Source of the DNA: Streptomyces sp. NBC_00464
Lineage (GTDB): Bacteria; Actinomycetota; Actinomycetes; Streptomycetales; Streptomycetaceae
Length of the DNA: 64,000 nucleotides
NCBI RefSeq assembly: GCF_036013915.1
Contig: NZ_CP107899.1
Location: forward strand, 7,220,001 to 7,284,000
Direction of reading: 5' to 3'
Position 1 is the first letter of the stretch. Each line of letters opens with the position of its first letter. The position numbers and the translations under genes were made by a program. The notes beneath the pieces were generated by a model. That model was not told where the DNA came from and did no database searches. It was given only the letters and a program-made list of their open reading frames with translations. Shown piece by piece: positions 63,337 to 64,000 of this stretch.

Positions 63337-63426
63337 TAGCTCCCAAGTGTGTCCGATTCGGCTCGAACCCGCGGGGCTCTAAAGCAGGCAACACCCGCGC
63401 TCCGAGCTCTGTGGAAGACTGCCGCC

Positions 63427-63618
63427 ATGCTGCGCGAACCGACTGAACTGAAGATCGGCGAAGACGGCCGACTCGAGCTCCCCATGGGAGTCCTCGTCGA
63501 AGCCGGCCTGATCCCCGGAGCCCGCATCGTCGCGTACAGCGTCGGCGACGGCCGGATTGTGCTCCGCAGGGCCGACGACGCGATGACCGAGTTGATGACC
63601 ACTGGCTCCCTAACCTGA
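63427..63618 (+). CDS. AbrB/MazE-type small DNA-binding protein
   Basis: 63 aa from ATG 63427. The swapped-hairpin AbrB-type pattern reads KIGEDGRLELPMGVLVEAGL, IPGARIVAYSVGDGRIVLRR, then a short helical end. Such proteins are antitoxins or regulators. No toxin gene is visible downstream within the window. It diverges from the vsr gene. Confidence 0.7.
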   Translation: MLREPTELKIGEDGRLELPMGVLVEAGLIPGARIVAYSVGDGRIVLRRADDAMTELMTTGSLT

Positions 63619-63634
63619 CTTCCCGGGCTTGCAG

Positions 63635-63865
63635 TCAGCGATCAGCGGCCCACAGCTCGACCAGGCCTCGCACAAGGAATGGATCACTGCCATCGCTCTC
63701 ATCGACTTCGGCTGAGGGTGACACGAGTCGGCGCCCGCCGGAGCTCGCGCGCGTGTGGCGATCGCCTAACCGGAGTCGATCAACCCGGACTGAGACGGAC
63801 GCAGCGAGATCAATACGGATAGAGACGTCCCCGGTTTGAGCTGGCACCTGCAGCCGAATTCGCAC
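63635..63865 (-). CDS. Possible small hypothetical protein
   Basis: A 76-aa frame opened by GTG 63865 (RIRLQVPAQTGDVSIRIDLA, then DPFLVRGLVELWAAD). The composition is protein-like but no ribosome site is visible. From here to 64000 I see no other gene. Confidence 0.35.
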   Translation of the reverse strand: MRIRLQVPAQTGDVSIRIDLAASVSVRVDRLRLGDRHTRASSGGRRLVSPSAEVDESDGSDPFLVRGLVELWAADR

Positions 63866-64000
63866 AAGGCGGTGCTGGCAGCTTGGGAGCGCCCTCGGAG
63901 GTTCCGCTGACCTTCACAGCGTAGACAGCTAGCAAGGCCCACTGGGGTGCGTCGGATGTGCGCTGCGCCCTACGTACAGGGCGAGCTGAAGAGCGGCCTA

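Noticed and set aside
1..64000. CRISPR array, tRNA or rRNA genes
   Set aside because: No direct-repeat array with spacers and no cloverleaf or rRNA-like sequence was seen on reading; a tool search could still find a tRNA.

Overview
The window is high-GC actinobacterial DNA, almost certainly Streptomyces. The signs are very high third-position GC, Shine-Dalgarno sites before ATG and GTG starts, chains of ATGA/GTGA/TGATG overlaps, and families typical of Streptomyces mobile DNA: DUF317 and DUF4913 proteins, SCO6880-type and DUF6112-type transfer proteins, IS110 and SUKH proteins. I saw no rRNA, tRNA, CRISPR array or core housekeeping operon, so the whole window reads as accessory DNA: an integrative conjugative element or plasmid next to, or carrying, a large defence island.

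Region 1 (1-37 kb) is conjugation. A partial MobC-like protein and a MOB relaxase lie at the left edge (2-2280). From about 37 kb back to 6 kb, mostly on the minus strand, runs a type IV secretion-like locus: NlpC/P60 cell-wall hydrolase, DUF6112 small membrane protein, a one-TM protein, a TrbL/VirB6-like polytopic protein, an SCO6880-type protein, a VirB4/TraC-type ATPase, small hypotheticals, a VirD4/TraG coupling protein, a DnaB-N protein, YcxB-like membrane proteins, a DUF4913 chain, an HxlR-like double winged helix and DUF317 proteins. Several genes here carry single-base frameshifts, and one is cut by an IS110 element that sits in a G/C homopolymer. An unusual gene at 24.2-26.3 kb fuses an XRE-like DNA-binding domain to a complete acyl-CoA carboxylase carboxyltransferase (PccB/AccB type). 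It lies beside transposase debris and has a repeated CCGAAC-type palindrome upstream.

Region 2 (37-41 kb) holds an adenine/N4-cytosine methyltransferase, a PIN_8-like protein and a small possible winged-helix protein.

Region 3 (40.9-54.1 kb) is the most interesting part. Six plus-strand genes, all joined by 1-4 base start/stop overlaps, encode two unknown proteins, an 1819-aa DEAD/DEAH helicase with zinc clusters and a DUF1998 end, a helical protein with a J-domain-like segment lacking HPD, a GrpE-like protein, and a complete Hsp70 ATPase. I read this as a helicase effector with a private Hsp70/J/GrpE-like machine. It matches no defence system I can name. DUF1998 helicases are hallmarks of DISARM, Druantia and Dpd, but the partner genes of those systems are absent here.

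Region 4 (54.1-63.6 kb) is a second defence cluster: an m5C methyltransferase and an HNH-like protein on the minus strand. Diverging from them are a ParB-like protein, an SNF2 helicase and a DUF3883 nuclease-like protein, which converge across a perfect 13-bp inverted repeat on a DUF262/GmrSD-like gene followed by a Vsr endonuclease. An AbrB-like antitoxin-type gene ends the window.
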